A stretch of 64,000 nucleotides of DNA from Candidatus Gastranaerophilales bacterium (GTDB lineage: Bacteria > Cyanobacteriota > Vampirovibrionia > Gastranaerophilales > Gastranaerophilaceae): the NCBI GenBank assembly GCA_944322745.1, contig CALUPV010000007.1, positions 1 to 64,000 on the forward strand, given 5' to 3'. The stretch's first letter is position 1, and the number at the start of each line of letters is the position of its first letter. The notes below the pieces were generated by a model, which saw only the letters and a program-made list of their open reading frames with translations, did not search any database and was not told the DNA's origin. The position numbers and the translations under genes were made by a program. Shown one piece after another: positions 16,843 through 27,410 of this stretch.

Positions 16843-18192
16843 ATGGCAACTCATGATGACAGTCGTTTAAAATGTTCGTTTTGCGGAAAAACACAAGAAC
16901 AAGTAAAGAAGCTTATTGCAGGTCCTGATGTATATATCTGTGATGAGTGTGTTGAGTTGTGTAATGAAATTTTAGACGAAGAGTTTCTTGAAAATAAAGA
17001 AAAGCCTGAAGAAACGGAAACAAAAGAAACTGATTTAAAGAAGGTGCCTAAGCCGCATGAAATAAAACAGTATCTTGATGAATTTATTATTGGTCAAGAT
17101 GATGCTAAAAAAGCTTTATCAGTTGCGGTATATAACCACTATAAAAGGTTAGCTCATAATGCTTCTGAAACAAGTGATGAACAGAAGGTTGAAATTCAGA
17201 AGAGTAACATTTTACTTGTTGGTCCTACAGGAAGCGGTAAAACATTACTTGCACAGACTCTTGCAAAAATGTTGGATGTACCTTTTGCTATAGCAGATGC
17301 AACAACATTAACAGAAGCAGGTTATGTTGGTGATGATGTTGAAAATATTCTTTTAAGACTTTATCAAAATGCTGATTTTGATGCTCAAAAAGCTGAAAAG
17401 GGTATTATATACATAGATGAGATTGATAAAATATCAAGAAAATCAGAAAATACAAGCATAACCAGAGATGTATCAGGAGAAGGCGTTCAACAAGCATTAT
17501 TAAAGATGATAGAAGGTACAGTTGCAAATGTTCCTCCGCAGGGTGGAAGAAAACATCCTCATCAAGAATTTATCCAGATAAATACTGCTAATATTTTATT
17601 TATTGTAGGTGGTGCATTTGTAGGGCTTGATAAAATTGTAGAAAGAAGAGCAGGTGATTCTACAACAATAGGTTTTGGTGCAGATAGGGCAAAAACTCAA
17701 GCTGAGAAAGAAATCGAAGCCGCCAAGATGCTTAAAAAACTTCAACCTGAAGATTTGCTCAAATTTGGATTAATACCTGAATTCATAGGAAGAATTCCTG
17801 TTTATGCAGTTTTAGATCCACTTGATGAAGCAACATTGAAAAATATTTTGACTCAGCCAAAGAATGCTTTATTAAAACAATATCAATGTCTATTAGGTAT
17901 GGATGGAGTTGAGTTAAAATTTGAACAAGAAGCTATAGATTTAATTGCATCTGAGGCAATTAAACGTAAAACAGGTGCTAGAGCGCTTCGTTCAATTGTG
18001 GAAGAAATAATGATGGATATAATGTATGCAGTTCCATCTCAGGAAGACATAAAAGAATTTACTGTAACAGCAGATATGGTTAAAAAGAAGAATGATGGTG
18101 TTGCAGAATTGATTCAGCTTCCAACAAAGAAGGATGAAAAAAATGATAGTGTTATTAATTCTCAATTAAAGCAAAATGAGGAGATAGCATAA
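16843..18192 (+). CDS. clpX: ATP-dependent Clp protease, ATP-binding subunit ClpX
   Basis: ClpX is the AAA+ unfoldase that feeds ClpP. The 449-residue chain has the N-terminal zinc finger (CSFCGK at about residue 11 and CDEC near residue 36), Walker [16 protein letters not shown], Walker [12 protein letters not shown], the pore loop GYVGDDVE, the ClpP-docking IGF loop (STTIGFGAD) and sensor 2 GARALRS. A tail of about 20 charged residues follows. A terminator ends the operon. Confidence 0.97.
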   Translation: MATHDDSRLKCSFCGKTQEQVKKLIAGPDVYICDECVELCNEILDEEFLENKEKPEETETKETDLKKVPKPHEIKQYLDEFIIGQDDAKKALSVAVYNHYKRLAHNASETSDEQKVEIQKSNILLVGPTGSGKTLLAQTLAKMLDVPFAIADATTLTEAGYVGDDVENILLRLYQNADFDAQKAEKGIIYIDEIDKISRKSENTSITRDVSGEGVQQALLKMIEGTVANVPPQGGRKHPHQEFIQINTANILFIVGGAFVGLDKIVERRAGDSTTIGFGADRAKTQAEKEIEAAKMLKKLQPEDLLKFGLIPEFIGRIPVYAVLDPLDEATLKNILTQPKNALLKQYQCLLGMDGVELKFEQEAIDLIASEAIKRKTGARALRSIVEEIMMDIMYAVPSQEDIKEFTVTADMVKKKNDGVAELIQLPTKKDEKNDSVINSQLKQNEEIA

Positions 18193-18224
18193 ATTCAGAA
18201 ATATAAGCTGCAGAAAATAAAAGG

Positions 18225-18249
18225 CCTCTATGTATTATAGAGGTTTTTT
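18225..18249 (+). terminator. Terminator of tig-clpP-clpX
   Basis: cctctat (18225-18231) and atagagg (18237-18243) form a 7-bp stem with a five-base loop and six T's after it. Confidence 0.88.
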
Positions 18250-18250
18250 A

Positions 18251-18281
18251 TTGACAAAAATTTAATTCAGGTGTTTTATAA
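18251..18281 (+). promoter_or_regulatory. Promoter of the papain-like gene
   Basis: TTGACA (18251-18256) is a perfect -35. The -10 TTTATA or TTATAA ends at 18280-18281 after an 18-19 base spacer, only about nine bases before the ATG. Confidence 0.5.
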
Positions 18282-18289
18282 AAGGTGTT

Positions 18290-18862
18290 ATGCATATATC
18301 ATTCTGCGGTCTAAAAGAAAATGTTTTATATGGCTGTAAAGCTGTTGGTGATGTCAAGAAAGATTTTCCTAATGGTTTATTAATGTCAAATACTTATTAT
18401 GATTTGTTTGAAAAAGAAAAAAATTTAGAAGTTCAAGAAAGTTTGGAAGCAGCAATAGATAGAACAAGATTTATAGTTGATCAATATATTAGGCAAGGAT
18501 TTTCTTCGAAGGATGCCGTAGAAAAGGCAGTAAAGAAAACAGGTGTTGCAAATTGCGGTGAACAAGCTGTATTAGTAAGTAGAAAGCTTGATGAAATAGG
18601 AATTAGTAACAGAGTTATCCAGATGGATATTTGCAGAAATAGTAAAGACCGTTTTGTGACAGGCGGGCATACTTTTTGTCTTATTGGAGCTTCTCAAGAT
18701 ATGGATATAAAAGAGCCGAAAACCTGGGGGGAAGAAGCTGTTGTCGTTGATATGTGGTTGGGAATTGTAAAAAAAGTGTCTGAAGCATTAAACTATTTTT
18801 CTGGTTTTGTAGTACCGAAAAAAGATGAACATATAGAATTTATTGTTAAGACTTATTATTAG
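18290..18862 (+). CDS. Putative papain/transglutaminase-fold protein
   Basis: The 190-residue protein has no signal peptide. It shows the order Cys-His-Asp seen in papain-like and transglutaminase-like folds: Cys89 in VANCGEQAVLVSRKL (start of a helix), His127 in TGGHTFCLIG (a beta strand) and Asp154 in AVVVDMWLG (a third strand). I infer hydrolase or acyltransferase activity; no family name can be given. It has its own promoter and stands between clpX and lepA. The -10 box almost touches the ATG, so the message may be nearly leaderless, or the true promoter lies elsewhere. Confidence 0.65.
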   Translation: MHISFCGLKENVLYGCKAVGDVKKDFPNGLLMSNTYYDLFEKEKNLEVQESLEAAIDRTRFIVDQYIRQGFSSKDAVEKAVKKTGVANCGEQAVLVSRKLDEIGISNRVIQMDICRNSKDRFVTGGHTFCLIGASQDMDIKEPKTWGEEAVVVDMWLGIVKKVSEALNYFSGFVVPKKDEHIEFIVKTYY

Positions 18863-18916
18863 GAATTTTTATTGTCAAATATTGGCAAAAGGATTTTTCT
18901 ATAATAAACTAGTAGT

Positions 18917-20719
18917 ATGAAATATATTGATAATGTAAGAAACTTTTGTATCATCGCTCATATTGATCATGGGAAATCCACTCTAGCTGACAGGTTACTT
19001 GAGAAAACAGGTACTATAGCTGAGCGTGACATGCAGGATCAATTGCTTGATACTATGGATATCGAGAGAGAACGCGGTATTACAATTAAGTTGAATGCTG
19101 CAAGGATGAATTATAAAGCAAAAAACGGGAAAGATTATGTCCTTAATTTGATTGATACACCGGGGCATGTGGATTTTTCATATGAAGTTTCACGTTCTTT
19201 AGCAGCTTGTGAAGGTGCTTTGTTAATTGTTGATGCAACTCAAGGAGTTGAAGCACAGACTTTATCAAATGTATATCTTGCTATTGAACAAAATCTTGAG
19301 ATTATTCCTGTTATCAATAAAATAGATTTACCGTCTGCAGATGTTGAAAGAGTTAAAGAAGAAATAGAAGAAGTTTTAGGTATTGATGCATCTATGGCAA
19401 TACCTGTCAGCGCAAAAGAAGGTATTGGAATAGAGGATGTTTTAGAAGCGGTTGTTGAATTTGTGCCACCGCCTGAGGATACATCTGATAAGCCTCTAAG
19501 AGCTTTGGTTTTTGATAGTGCATATGACCAGTATCTTGGAACATTATGTTTCTTTAAGGTTATAGATGGTAACATTAAGCTTGGGGACAAGATTAAATTT
19601 ATGGCTTCAGGCAAGGAATATGAAATTACTGAACTTGGTTATTTAAATCCCCATAGAGTTCCCGTAAAAGAATTAAAAACAGGTGATGTTGGATATATGG
19701 GTTGTTCTATAAAGGAAATTACAAGATTTGTAGGTGATACAATAACTCATGTTGAAAATGGTGCTAAAGAACCGTTGGCAGGATATAAAGAAGCACTTCC
19801 CATGGTATTTTCGGGATTATATCCTGTTGATAATGACCAATATCAAGATTTAAAAGAAGCACTAGAAAAGTTGAAGCTCAATGATTCAAGTATTACTTTT
19901 GAACCAGAGACATCATCTGCTTTAGGGTTTGGTTTCAGATGCGGTTTCTTAGGTATGCTTCATATGGAGATTGCTCAAGAGAGATTAGAAAGAGAATATA
20001 ATCTTACTCTTGTTACAACTGCGCCAAGTGTTATTTACAGAGTTCATAAAACAAATGGTGAAGTTGTTGAAATTGATAACCCTGCAAATTTACCTGATGC
20101 TCAATACCGTGATTATATAGAAGAACCTTATGTAAAGACGACAATTATTACTCCAAATGATTACGTTGGTTTATTAATGGAACTGGCACAATCTAAGCGC
20201 GGTATTTTCCAAAATATGACGTATCTTGATAAAGTCAGAGTCTCACTTCATTATGAAATTCCGTTAAGTGAAATTATTACGGACTTTTATGATCAATTAA
20301 AATCACGTTCAAAAGGATATGCAAGTTTAGATTATGAATTTAGTGATTATAAACGTTCTGATTTGGTTAAATTAGATGTTCTTCTGGCGGGTGAAATAGT
20401 AGATGCGTTAAGCGCAATAGTACATAAGGATAATGCATTTTATGTCGGTCAGAAGTTAACATCAAAATTGAAAGATATTATTCCAAGGCAAATGTTTGAA
20501 GTTGCAATTCAAGCTGCAATTGGTGGTAGAATTATAGCGAGGACTAATATCAAAGCTTTGAGAAAAAGTGTATTAGATAAATGTTATGGTGGTGACATTT
20601 CACGTAAAAGAAAATTATTGGAAAAACAGAAACGCGGTAAAAAACGTATGAAAGCGGTAGGCAGGGTAGAGGTTCCGCAAGAGGCGTTTATGGCCGTTTT
20701 AAGTTTAGATGATAACTAA
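18917..20719 (+). CDS. lepA: Elongation factor 4 (back-translocating GTPase)
   Basis: LepA is a ribosomal GTPase that helps under stress and in initiation. The 600-residue chain has G1 [16 protein letters not shown], switch I with [10 protein letters not shown]3 DTPGHVDF and G4 NKIDLP. The family C-terminal domain ends in the basic [24 protein letters not shown] lies at 18900-18905, 11 bases before the ATG, and I see no Shine-Dalgarno, so translation may begin with a very short leader. glgC follows 12 bases later. Confidence 0.97.
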   Translation: MKYIDNVRNFCIIAHIDHGKSTLADRLLEKTGTIAERDMQDQLLDTMDIERERGITIKLNAARMNYKAKNGKDYVLNLIDTPGHVDFSYEVSRSLAACEGALLIVDATQGVEAQTLSNVYLAIEQNLEIIPVINKIDLPSADVERVKEEIEEVLGIDASMAIPVSAKEGIGIEDVLEAVVEFVPPPEDTSDKPLRALVFDSAYDQYLGTLCFFKVIDGNIKLGDKIKFMASGKEYEITELGYLNPHRVPVKELKTGDVGYMGCSIKEITRFVGDTITHVENGAKEPLAGYKEALPMVFSGLYPVDNDQYQDLKEALEKLKLNDSSITFEPETSSALGFGFRCGFLGMLHMEIAQERLEREYNLTLVTTAPSVIYRVHKTNGEVVEIDNPANLPDAQYRDYIEEPYVKTTIITPNDYVGLLMELAQSKRGIFQNMTYLDKVRVSLHYEIPLSEIITDFYDQLKSRSKGYASLDYEFSDYKRSDLVKLDVLLAGEIVDALSAIVHKDNAFYVGQKLTSKLKDIIPRQMFEVAIQAAIGGRIIARTNIKALRKSVLDKCYGGDISRKRKLLEKQKRGKKRMKAVGRVEVPQEAFMAVLSLDDN

Positions 20720-20731
20720 AGGAGAAACGTT

Positions 20732-21967
20732 TTGGCATTAGATACATCACTTGTAATGATTCTTGCAGGAGGAGAAGGAAAAAGGCTTTTCCCTTTGACA
20801 AGGGATAGGGCTAAACCTGCAGTGCCTTTTGGCGGTAGGTACAGAATTATTGATTTTGTAATTAACAATTTTATTAATTCAGGTTTTTATAAATTAAAAA
20901 TTCTTACTCAATATAAGTCAGATTCACTAAATCAGCATATAGCAAGAAGTTGGCCTGTTTCTCCGATTTTAGGACAATATATAGATTTGGTTCCTGCTCA
21001 GATGAGAGTAGACGGAAATTGGTATAAAGGTACCGCGGATGCTGTTTTTCAGAATTTAACCCATATAAATGATGAAAAACCGAAACATGTTTGTGTATTT
21101 GGCGGTGACCATATATACAGGATGGATGTTTCTCAGATGATGAGATTTCATAAACAAAAAGAAGCTGTACTTACAATTTCAGCTATTCCAATTCCAATAT
21201 CAGAAGCAAGTGAATTCGGAATAATTGAAGTTGATGAAAATTGGAAATTAACAGGTTTTCAAGAAAAGCCAAAAGATAAACCGAAGTGTATTCCAAATAG
21301 ACCTGATATGTGTTTAGCGTCTATGGGTAATTATATATTTGAAACAGAAGAACTGGTTAAAGAAGTTCAAGAAGATGCAAATAATCCCGAATCAAGTCAT
21401 GATTTTGGTAAAAATATTATCCCGAAAATGCTTAAAGATGGTCAGAATATATATGTATATGATTTTTCACAGAATGAATATACAGGTATGAGTGAATCCG
21501 AAAGAGGTTACTGGAGAGATGTCGGAAGTATAGACAGTTATTGGCAGGCAAATATGGATTTATTAAATTATCAACCTGAGTTAAATCTATATTGTACAGA
21601 TTGGCCTTTAAGAACATATAATTATAACTTTCCGCCTGCTAAATTTATTTGGGAAGAAGGAGATAGAGTAGGTATGGCTACAAACTCTATGGTATCTGAA
21701 GGTTGTATCATCTCAGGCGGCAGCATTTCAAGATGCGTTCTGTCTCCTCAGGTAAGAATAAACAGTTTTTCTAACGTAACGGATTCAATATTAATGGAAA
21801 ATGTTAATGTAGGAAGATATTCAGAAATAAGAAAAGCTATAATAGATAAAAACGTTGATATTCCTCCGTATACAAAAATTGGTATAAATGCCATAGATGA
21901 TAGAGCAAGAGGGTTTTTAGTTTCCCCTGGTGGGGTTACTGTTGTTCCGAAAGGTGCTAAATTATGA
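20732..21967 (+). CDS. glgC: Glucose-1-phosphate adenylyltransferase
   Basis: GlgC makes ADP-glucose from ATP and glucose 1-phosphate, the committed step of bacterial glycogen synthesis. The 411-residue chain starts with TTG, supported by AAAGGAG seven bases upstream. The nucleotide loop is [20 protein letters not shown], and the regulatory and substrate segment is [15 protein letters not shown]-terminal left-handed beta-helix follows (about residues 300-411). The stop overlaps the thioredoxin start by four bases. glgA is not in the window. Confidence 0.95.
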   Translation: MALDTSLVMILAGGEGKRLFPLTRDRAKPAVPFGGRYRIIDFVINNFINSGFYKLKILTQYKSDSLNQHIARSWPVSPILGQYIDLVPAQMRVDGNWYKGTADAVFQNLTHINDEKPKHVCVFGGDHIYRMDVSQMMRFHKQKEAVLTISAIPIPISEASEFGIIEVDENWKLTGFQEKPKDKPKCIPNRPDMCLASMGNYIFETEELVKEVQEDANNPESSHDFGKNIIPKMLKDGQNIYVYDFSQNEYTGMSESERGYWRDVGSIDSYWQANMDLLNYQPELNLYCTDWPLRTYNYNFPPAKFIWEEGDRVGMATNSMVSEGCIISGGSISRCVLSPQVRINSFSNVTDSILMENVNVGRYSEIRKAIIDKNVDIPPYTKIGINAIDDRARGFLVSPGGVTVVPKGAKL

Positions 21968-22443
21968 AGAAAAAATTTTTTATAGGTTTGTTTATAGTTG
22001 TTGCAGTATGTTTTGCAGCATATACTTATATTGTGTTTAATAGCAGTTTGCCTGTATATAAACCTCAGCAGAATTTACAGGCACCTATAGAAATTCCATC
22101 TAAGGCTATAATTTCTTTTAAGGAAGCAGAAGCAATTGATAAACCAATGGTTATTATGTTTTATGTTGATTGGTGCGGATATTGCAGAAAATATATGCCT
22201 GTTTTTGGAGAATTTGCTGATAAATATAAAGATAAGTATTCTTTTGTTGCGATTAATTGTGATAATCCTCAAAATACACAATTAGTCGAAGAATTTCATA
22301 TTATGGGTTTCCCAAGTTTATTTATAGCAGATAAAAAAATAGATCATCGTTTTAGTCTGAATATGGCATCTACTGCCGAAAAATCAATTATGAAAGAGGA
22401 ACTTGATAATTATTTGAAAGTGAGAGAAAAAATACAGAAATAG
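21964..22443 (+). CDS. Membrane-anchored thioredoxin-like protein
   Basis: The 159-residue protein has an N-terminal membrane anchor (FFIGLFIVVAVCFAAYTYIV) and a thioredoxin fold with the active site WCGYC near residue 71, so it probably works outside the membrane on disulfides. The cis-Pro loop is GFPSLFIA. The middle residues Gly-Tyr differ from the Gly-Pro of classic thioredoxins. It overlaps the 3' end of glgC (ATGA), so the two are co-translated, although no functional link is obvious. Confidence 0.87.
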   Translation: MKKKFFIGLFIVVAVCFAAYTYIVFNSSLPVYKPQQNLQAPIEIPSKAIISFKEAEAIDKPMVIMFYVDWCGYCRKYMPVFGEFADKYKDKYSFVAINCDNPQNTQLVEEFHIMGFPSLFIADKKIDHRFSLNMASTAEKSIMKEELDNYLKVREKIQK

Positions 22444-22445
22444 TA

Positions 22446-22506
22446 TTGACAAAAAAAGATATTTACATAATAATAGTCCATAATTGGACAGTATAATATT
22501 GGACTA
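22446..22506 (+). promoter_or_regulatory. Promoter and probable MarR operator of the efflux operon
   Basis: TTGACA (22446-22451) and AATAAT (22469-22474) are 17 bases apart. Downstream lie three half-sites: tagtcca (22474-22480, inverted), ttggaca (22484-22490) and ttggacta (22499-22506). The outer pair is a perfect inverted repeat and the inner pair is a near-perfect one. A second TATAAT is at 22492-22497. This layout fits auto-repression by the MarR protein. Confidence 0.65.
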
Positions 22507-22524
22507 ATATAAGGGATTTTACAC

Positions 22525-22962
22525 TTGAATAAGCTGAATGTGCAAGAATGTTCAAATATGTTATGGGAGATGCATAATGTTGTTACCGGTTTTTATAATG
22601 AATATGCAAAATCGGTTGGTTTAACACTACCATCATTAAAGGTGCTTTCAATATTACATAGAGAAGTAAGTTGTACACAAAAATATATTACGCAACTGAC
22701 TTATTTACCGAAACAAACCGTTAATGCAATAATAAAAGGATTTAATATACAAGGTCTAGTAACAGAACCGGTTGAGTCAAATTCTGATAAAAGAAATAAG
22801 AATGTTTCTTTAACAGAAGAAGGAAAAAAGTACGCAGAGAAAATTATTTCAAAAGCCCAAGAGGCAGAATATAGGGCACTTGAAAAACTAGGTGAAGAAA
22901 GACGGACATTAATGGTAGAAGCTATAGTTTTTTATACAAAAAGTTTAAGTTTAGAAGAATAA
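22525..22962 (+). CDS. MarR-family transcription regulator
   Basis: The 145-residue protein is a MarR-type winged-helix dimer. The DNA-binding part is SCTQKYITQLTYLPKQTVNA, and the wing includes EPVESNSDKRNKNVSLTEEG. The start is TTG with AAGGGA upstream. It is the first gene of an operon that continues with the three parts of an RND pump, so it most likely represses the pump and responds to a pump substrate (family knowledge plus context). Confidence 0.92.
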   Translation: MNKLNVQECSNMLWEMHNVVTGFYNEYAKSVGLTLPSLKVLSILHREVSCTQKYITQLTYLPKQTVNAIIKGFNIQGLVTEPVESNSDKRNKNVSLTEEGKKYAEKIISKAQEAEYRALEKLGEERRTLMVEAIVFYTKSLSLEE

Positions 22963-22986
22963 GATATAGAAAATAGAGGATATAAG

Positions 22987-24162
22987 ATGGGTTACTTAAA
23001 AAATAAAAAACACAGGGTAATATTATTTTTAATAGTATTTATACTTGGTTCAATCGGATACAGACAGGTATATAGTATGTATACAGGGTACATGCAAGCT
23101 AAAGCGGCTAAAGTTCCAAAAGAAGTTCAGATAATGAATCCTGTTAAAATGGATGTCTATTCCAAATCAGAATCTGCAGGGAGAGTCGAAGCTAAATATT
23201 CTGTAGATATTGTTGCCAGAATTAATGGATGGTTAGAAAAAAGTTATTTTAAAGAAGGCGATAAAGTAAAGAAAGGTCAATTATTATTTTTAATAGAACC
23301 TGATCAATATCAAAACCTTGTAAATACGGCTGCAGCTAATGTAAGACAAGCGCAAGCTACTTTAATTAATGCTGAAAAGGAATTAACAAGGGCAAAAGAA
23401 CTTGTTAAGAATGATTATGTAAGTAAATCATATTATGACCAAGCATTAGCAACAAGAGATACAAGTAAAGCAGCTTTAGATGCGGCAAAAGTTCAATTAG
23501 CTGATGCTAAATTAAACTTAAGTTATACAAAAATAGTATCTCCTGTAGATGGTAAAATCGGTAAAATTATTATTACTGAAGGTAACTTAGTTAATACTCA
23601 AACAGGTCCTATTGCGAGAGTTGTAAGTAATAGCCCGATATATGTTTTATTCAACTTAAAAAGCAGTGAATTTTTGAAGTTTAAAAAGCAAGGTTCATCA
23701 AAAGATTTTAGTAATATGGAAGTCAGACTTCAACTTGCAGATGGGACAATGTATGATGAAATTGGTAAGATTGAATATGTTGGTAATGAAGTTGACCAAA
23801 CAACAGGTACTATTGATTTAAGAGCAACATTCCAAAACGAAAATGAACTTTTAGTTCCGGGTGATTTTGTAAGTGTTGTTATAAAATCTATAGAACCGAG
23901 AGAAGCGCTTACAGTGCCGCAATCTGCCGCATTAAATGATGCTCAAGGTTATTATGTATGGACAGTAGATGCTGATAGTAAAATAGTCAGAAAAAATATT
24001 CAAGTTTCTCAAGAAATAAACAAAAATTGGATAGTTGAAGAAGGGCTTGAAATAACTGATAATATTGTTGCAAAAGGTGTTCAAAGTGTTCGTATGCCTG
24101 GTCAGGTTGTAAAAGCTACACCGCTAGAGTCAGAAGATAAATCAACAGAAGAAACAAAATAA
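22987..24162 (+). CDS. RND efflux periplasmic adaptor (AcrA/MexA type)
   Basis: This membrane-fusion subunit links the inner-membrane pump to the outer-membrane channel. The 391-residue chain has an N-terminal membrane segment (VILFLIVFILGSIGY), a lipoyl-like half motif (ARINGWLEKSYFKEGDKVKKG), an alpha-helical hairpin (about residues 105-170), the second lipoyl half (SPVDGKIGKIIITEGNLV), then beta-barrel and membrane-proximal domains. No lipobox is seen, so it is anchored by the helix. It begins 24 bases after marR. Confidence 0.93.
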   Translation: MGYLKNKKHRVILFLIVFILGSIGYRQVYSMYTGYMQAKAAKVPKEVQIMNPVKMDVYSKSESAGRVEAKYSVDIVARINGWLEKSYFKEGDKVKKGQLLFLIEPDQYQNLVNTAAANVRQAQATLINAEKELTRAKELVKNDYVSKSYYDQALATRDTSKAALDAAKVQLADAKLNLSYTKIVSPVDGKIGKIIITEGNLVNTQTGPIARVVSNSPIYVLFNLKSSEFLKFKKQGSSKDFSNMEVRLQLADGTMYDEIGKIEYVGNEVDQTTGTIDLRATFQNENELLVPGDFVSVVIKSIEPREALTVPQSAALNDAQGYYVWTVDADSKIVRKNIQVSQEINKNWIVEEGLEITDNIVAKGVQSVRMPGQVVKATPLESEDKSTEETK

Positions 24163-24177
24163 ATGGGTAGAAGATAA

Positions 24178-27100
24178 ATGGAAGATAATAAAAAGAAAAA
24201 GGGATTATATTTTTTCATAACTAAACCGCGTTTCGCAATGGTAATATCGATATTTATTACATTGGTTGGTTTGGTATCAATGTTCGGATTGCAGTTAGAA
24301 AAATATCCGAATATTACACCCCCTCAGGTAACTGTGCAAGCTTCATACCCTGGGGCAAGTGCTTCTGTTATCGAGTCTTCAGTAGCTTCGTTAATTGAGT
24401 CTCAAGTTAACGGTGTTGAAAATATGTTATATATGTCTTCAACTTGTTATGATGAAGCATATACATTAAATATATATTTTAAAGTTGGAACAAATAAAGA
24501 TATTAACCTTGTAAACGTACAAAACAGACTTCAACAGGTAGAACCATTATTACCGGAAGATGTTAAGCGTTTAGGTGTAACAGCAACAAATAAAGTAGCC
24601 GGTGCCGGTGCTTGTATATTAAACCTTGTTTCAAATGACGGTTCTTGGAATCAATTAGATTTGACAAACTATGCGACTATATATATTAAAGATGAAATTA
24701 AGCGTTTAAATGGTGTCGGCGAAGTAAACGTATTTGGTGCCGGTGATTATAGTATGAGAATTTGGTTGAATCCAACCAAAATGGCGAATTTGAATGTATC
24801 TGTTTCAGAAGTTCAAGCAGCTATTTCGGCTCAAAACGTACAAGTATCATCAGGTGCTTTAGGTGCTTTGCCAAGTAAAGCAAATCAAACATTAAGAATG
24901 ACTTTGATGACAAAAGGTCGTTTGGTTGAACCTGAGGAGTTTGAAGAAATAATTGTGCGTTCAAATACAGATGGTTCTCAAATAAGAATAAAAGATATTG
25001 CAACTGTTGAATTGGGTGCATATTCATATGACAAAATAGGTTTAATTGACGGTAAGCCTGCTTCGGTTATCCAGGTTGTACCGTTACCGGGTGCTAACAC
25101 AATAGAAGTTGTTAACTTGGTAAATAAAAAAGTTGCACAAATTAATAAGACGTTGCCTGCATCTTTAGAAGTACAGATGATGCATGATGATTCAAAATTT
25201 ATCCGTGAATCAATGAAAGAAGTATTTTTCACAATTATAATGACTGCATTAATTGTAATTGTAGTAATATTTGTATTCTTAGGTGATTGGCGTTCTACAT
25301 TAATACCGTTTGTAACAATACCGGTATCATTAATAGGTGTATTCGCTGCCTTGCCTATATTTGGAATGTCTATTAACTTATTGACATTGTTTGCTATGGT
25401 ACTGGCGGTTACGGTAGTAGTTGATGATGCTATTGTAGTAATTGAAAACGTAAAACGACACTTAGAAAATGGTAAAACTCCTGTTGAAGCAACACAGTTG
25501 ACAATGCAAGAGGTGGGCGGTGCTTTAGTTGCAATGGCTATGGTACTTATGGCTGTATTTGTACCTGTATCTTTCATAGCTGGTTTATCAGGTTTAATGT
25601 ACAGACAATTTGCCGTATGTATCGCTGTATCTATTGCATTATCTGCGATTTGTGCTTTATCACTATCACCTGCTATGTGTAGTATAGTATTAAGGGCAGA
25701 AGATCCAAACAGAAAACCAAGTAATTTCATTACTGCTTTTATTAAGAAAGTGTTTGTTGCTTTTGATAAAAAGTTTGAAGTAATTACTCAAGTTTATTTG
25801 GATGCAGTAAAAAAATTCATATTTAATAAAAAATTAACAGTATTTTTATATTCTGTATTTATATTATTAATGGGCTGGTTATTCTATATTATACCTACAG
25901 GGTTTATTCCTGATGAAGACCAAGCTGTATTAATTTCTCAAGTTGTATTACCACCCGGCAGTGCATTAAATAAAACACAAGAAGTGCTTGAAAAATTAAC
26001 AAAAGAACTTGAAACAATAGAAGGTGTAGAAAAAGAAAGAATAATTACATTTGCCGGTATCGGGCCAACAAACCAAGCAATGTGTATTACTCCATTGAAA
26101 GATTGGCATGAAAGAAAGATATATCCTTGGGATTATATTTTAAGAAAGATACAAGGCAGACCTACTGATTTATCTCATAATGGAATATTAAAAGAAATAA
26201 GAGCTAAAGCTGCAAAGATAAATGAAGCATCTATTGCATCATTCTCACCACCGGCAATATCGGGTATGAGTATGTTAGGTGGTTTTGAGTTCCAGATGTT
26301 ATCAAAAGGCGAACATTCACTTCAAGATATTGAAACTTTTGCTAATAAACTTACGGTTGCTGCAAATTCTGATCCAAGTTTGAGCAGTGTATATACAACA
26401 TATCAGGCAAATGTTCCTCAATACCGTTTGAATATTGATTACAGTAAGGTGCTTGCACAAAATGTTAATATACAAGAACTATATTCAACATTAGCTTCAA
26501 CTTTGGGTTCATATTATGTAAATGACTTTAATAAATTGGGCCGTGTATTTAGGGTTCAATTACAAGCACAAGATGACTTTAGAAATAAAGCGACAGACCT
26601 TGAAAAGATATATGTAAAAAATATGAATGGTCAAATGGTTCCTTTAATGACGATGGTAAAACTAGAGCAAACAGTTGGTGCTGCTTCTATTACAAGATTC
26701 AATCAATATAGAAGTGTACAATTCTCAGGTCAACCATCAGCAGGTAAATCATCAGGTGAAGCAATGAAAGCGATGGAAGAAGTTGCAATAAAAACACTTC
26801 CTCAAGATGTCGGTTATGACTGGTCTGGTACATCAATGCAAGAAAGAGAATCATCAGGTCAAACTGGTATTGTTGTTGCTTTAGCATTGACATTCGTATA
26901 TCTATTCTTAGTCGCATTGTATGAAAGCTGGTCAATACCTGTTGCTGTACTTTTAATTGCGCCTATTGCAGCACTAGGAGCATTGGTATTCCAAATGATG
27001 ATGGGACTATCTTTTGACTTATATGCTCAAGTTGGTATGATTACCTTAATCGGGGTTGCAGCTAAACAATCTATTTTGATTGTTGAATTTGCGAGAGACT

Positions 27101-27387
27101 TACATGAAAGAGACGGTTTAAGTATTGAAGATGCGGCAATTGAAGCTGCCAGATTAAGATTCAGAGCTATTATGATGACGGCTTTAGCATTTGTATTTGG
27201 TGTATTACCGATGGTATTTGCAACAGGTGCTGGTGCTCAAAGTAGAATAGCTGTTGGTTCTACTGTATTTGGTGGTATGGTTGCTGCTGCTACAATTGGT
27301 ACAATATTAACACCGGTATTCTATGTATTAGTACAATCATTAGTAGAAAAAGCATCATCAAAAAAGAAGGCAGAAACTAATAATTAA
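24178..27387 (+). CDS. RND multidrug efflux permease (HAE1 family)
   Basis: This is the proton-driven inner-membrane pump of the tripartite system. The 1069-residue length is typical for the AcrB class. It has the first membrane helix ([20 protein letters not shown]), two large periplasmic loops, helix 4 with the proton-relay pair in [14 protein letters not shown], and the C-terminal helix set ([20 protein letters not shown]). The family porter motif [15 protein letters not shown] is present. Only 15 bases separate it from each neighbour, so it is co-expressed with the adaptor and the outer membrane factor. Confidence 0.96.
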   Translation: MEDNKKKKGLYFFITKPRFAMVISIFITLVGLVSMFGLQLEKYPNITPPQVTVQASYPGASASVIESSVASLIESQVNGVENMLYMSSTCYDEAYTLNIYFKVGTNKDINLVNVQNRLQQVEPLLPEDVKRLGVTATNKVAGAGACILNLVSNDGSWNQLDLTNYATIYIKDEIKRLNGVGEVNVFGAGDYSMRIWLNPTKMANLNVSVSEVQAAISAQNVQVSSGALGALPSKANQTLRMTLMTKGRLVEPEEFEEIIVRSNTDGSQIRIKDIATVELGAYSYDKIGLIDGKPASVIQVVPLPGANTIEVVNLVNKKVAQINKTLPASLEVQMMHDDSKFIRESMKEVFFTIIMTALIVIVVIFVFLGDWRSTLIPFVTIPVSLIGVFAALPIFGMSINLLTLFAMVLAVTVVVDDAIVVIENVKRHLENGKTPVEATQLTMQEVGGALVAMAMVLMAVFVPVSFIAGLSGLMYRQFAVCIAVSIALSAICALSLSPAMCSIVLRAEDPNRKPSNFITAFIKKVFVAFDKKFEVITQVYLDAVKKFIFNKKLTVFLYSVFILLMGWLFYIIPTGFIPDEDQAVLISQVVLPPGSALNKTQEVLEKLTKELETIEGVEKERIITFAGIGPTNQAMCITPLKDWHERKIYPWDYILRKIQGRPTDLSHNGILKEIRAKAAKINEASIASFSPPAISGMSMLGGFEFQMLSKGEHSLQDIETFANKLTVAANSDPSLSSVYTTYQANVPQYRLNIDYSKVLAQNVNIQELYSTLASTLGSYYVNDFNKLGRVFRVQLQAQDDFRNKATDLEKIYVKNMNGQMVPLMTMVKLEQTVGAASITRFNQYRSVQFSGQPSAGKSSGEAMKAMEEVAIKTLPQDVGYDWSGTSMQERESSGQTGIVVALALTFVYLFLVALYESWSIPVAVLLIAPIAALGALVFQMMMGLSFDLYAQVGMITLIGVAAKQSILIVEFARDLHERDGLSIEDAAIEAARLRFRAIMMTALAFVFGVLPMVFATGAGAQSRIAVGSTVFGGMVAAATIGTILTPVFYVLVQSLVEKASSKKKAETNN

Positions 27388-27410
27388 TTTTATAGAGTAG
27401 AGTGGAAAAA

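Noticed and set aside
18872-18905. Full sigma70 promoter for lepA
   Set aside because: TATAAT is clear, but the candidate -35 boxes TTGTCA and TTGGCA are 22 and 12 bases away, so no standard pair can be claimed.
24978-25730. 250-residue open frame on the minus strand
   Set aside because: It lies fully inside the RND permease gene, has no ribosome site, and reads as a Thr/Ile/Ala-rich shadow of membrane-helix codons.
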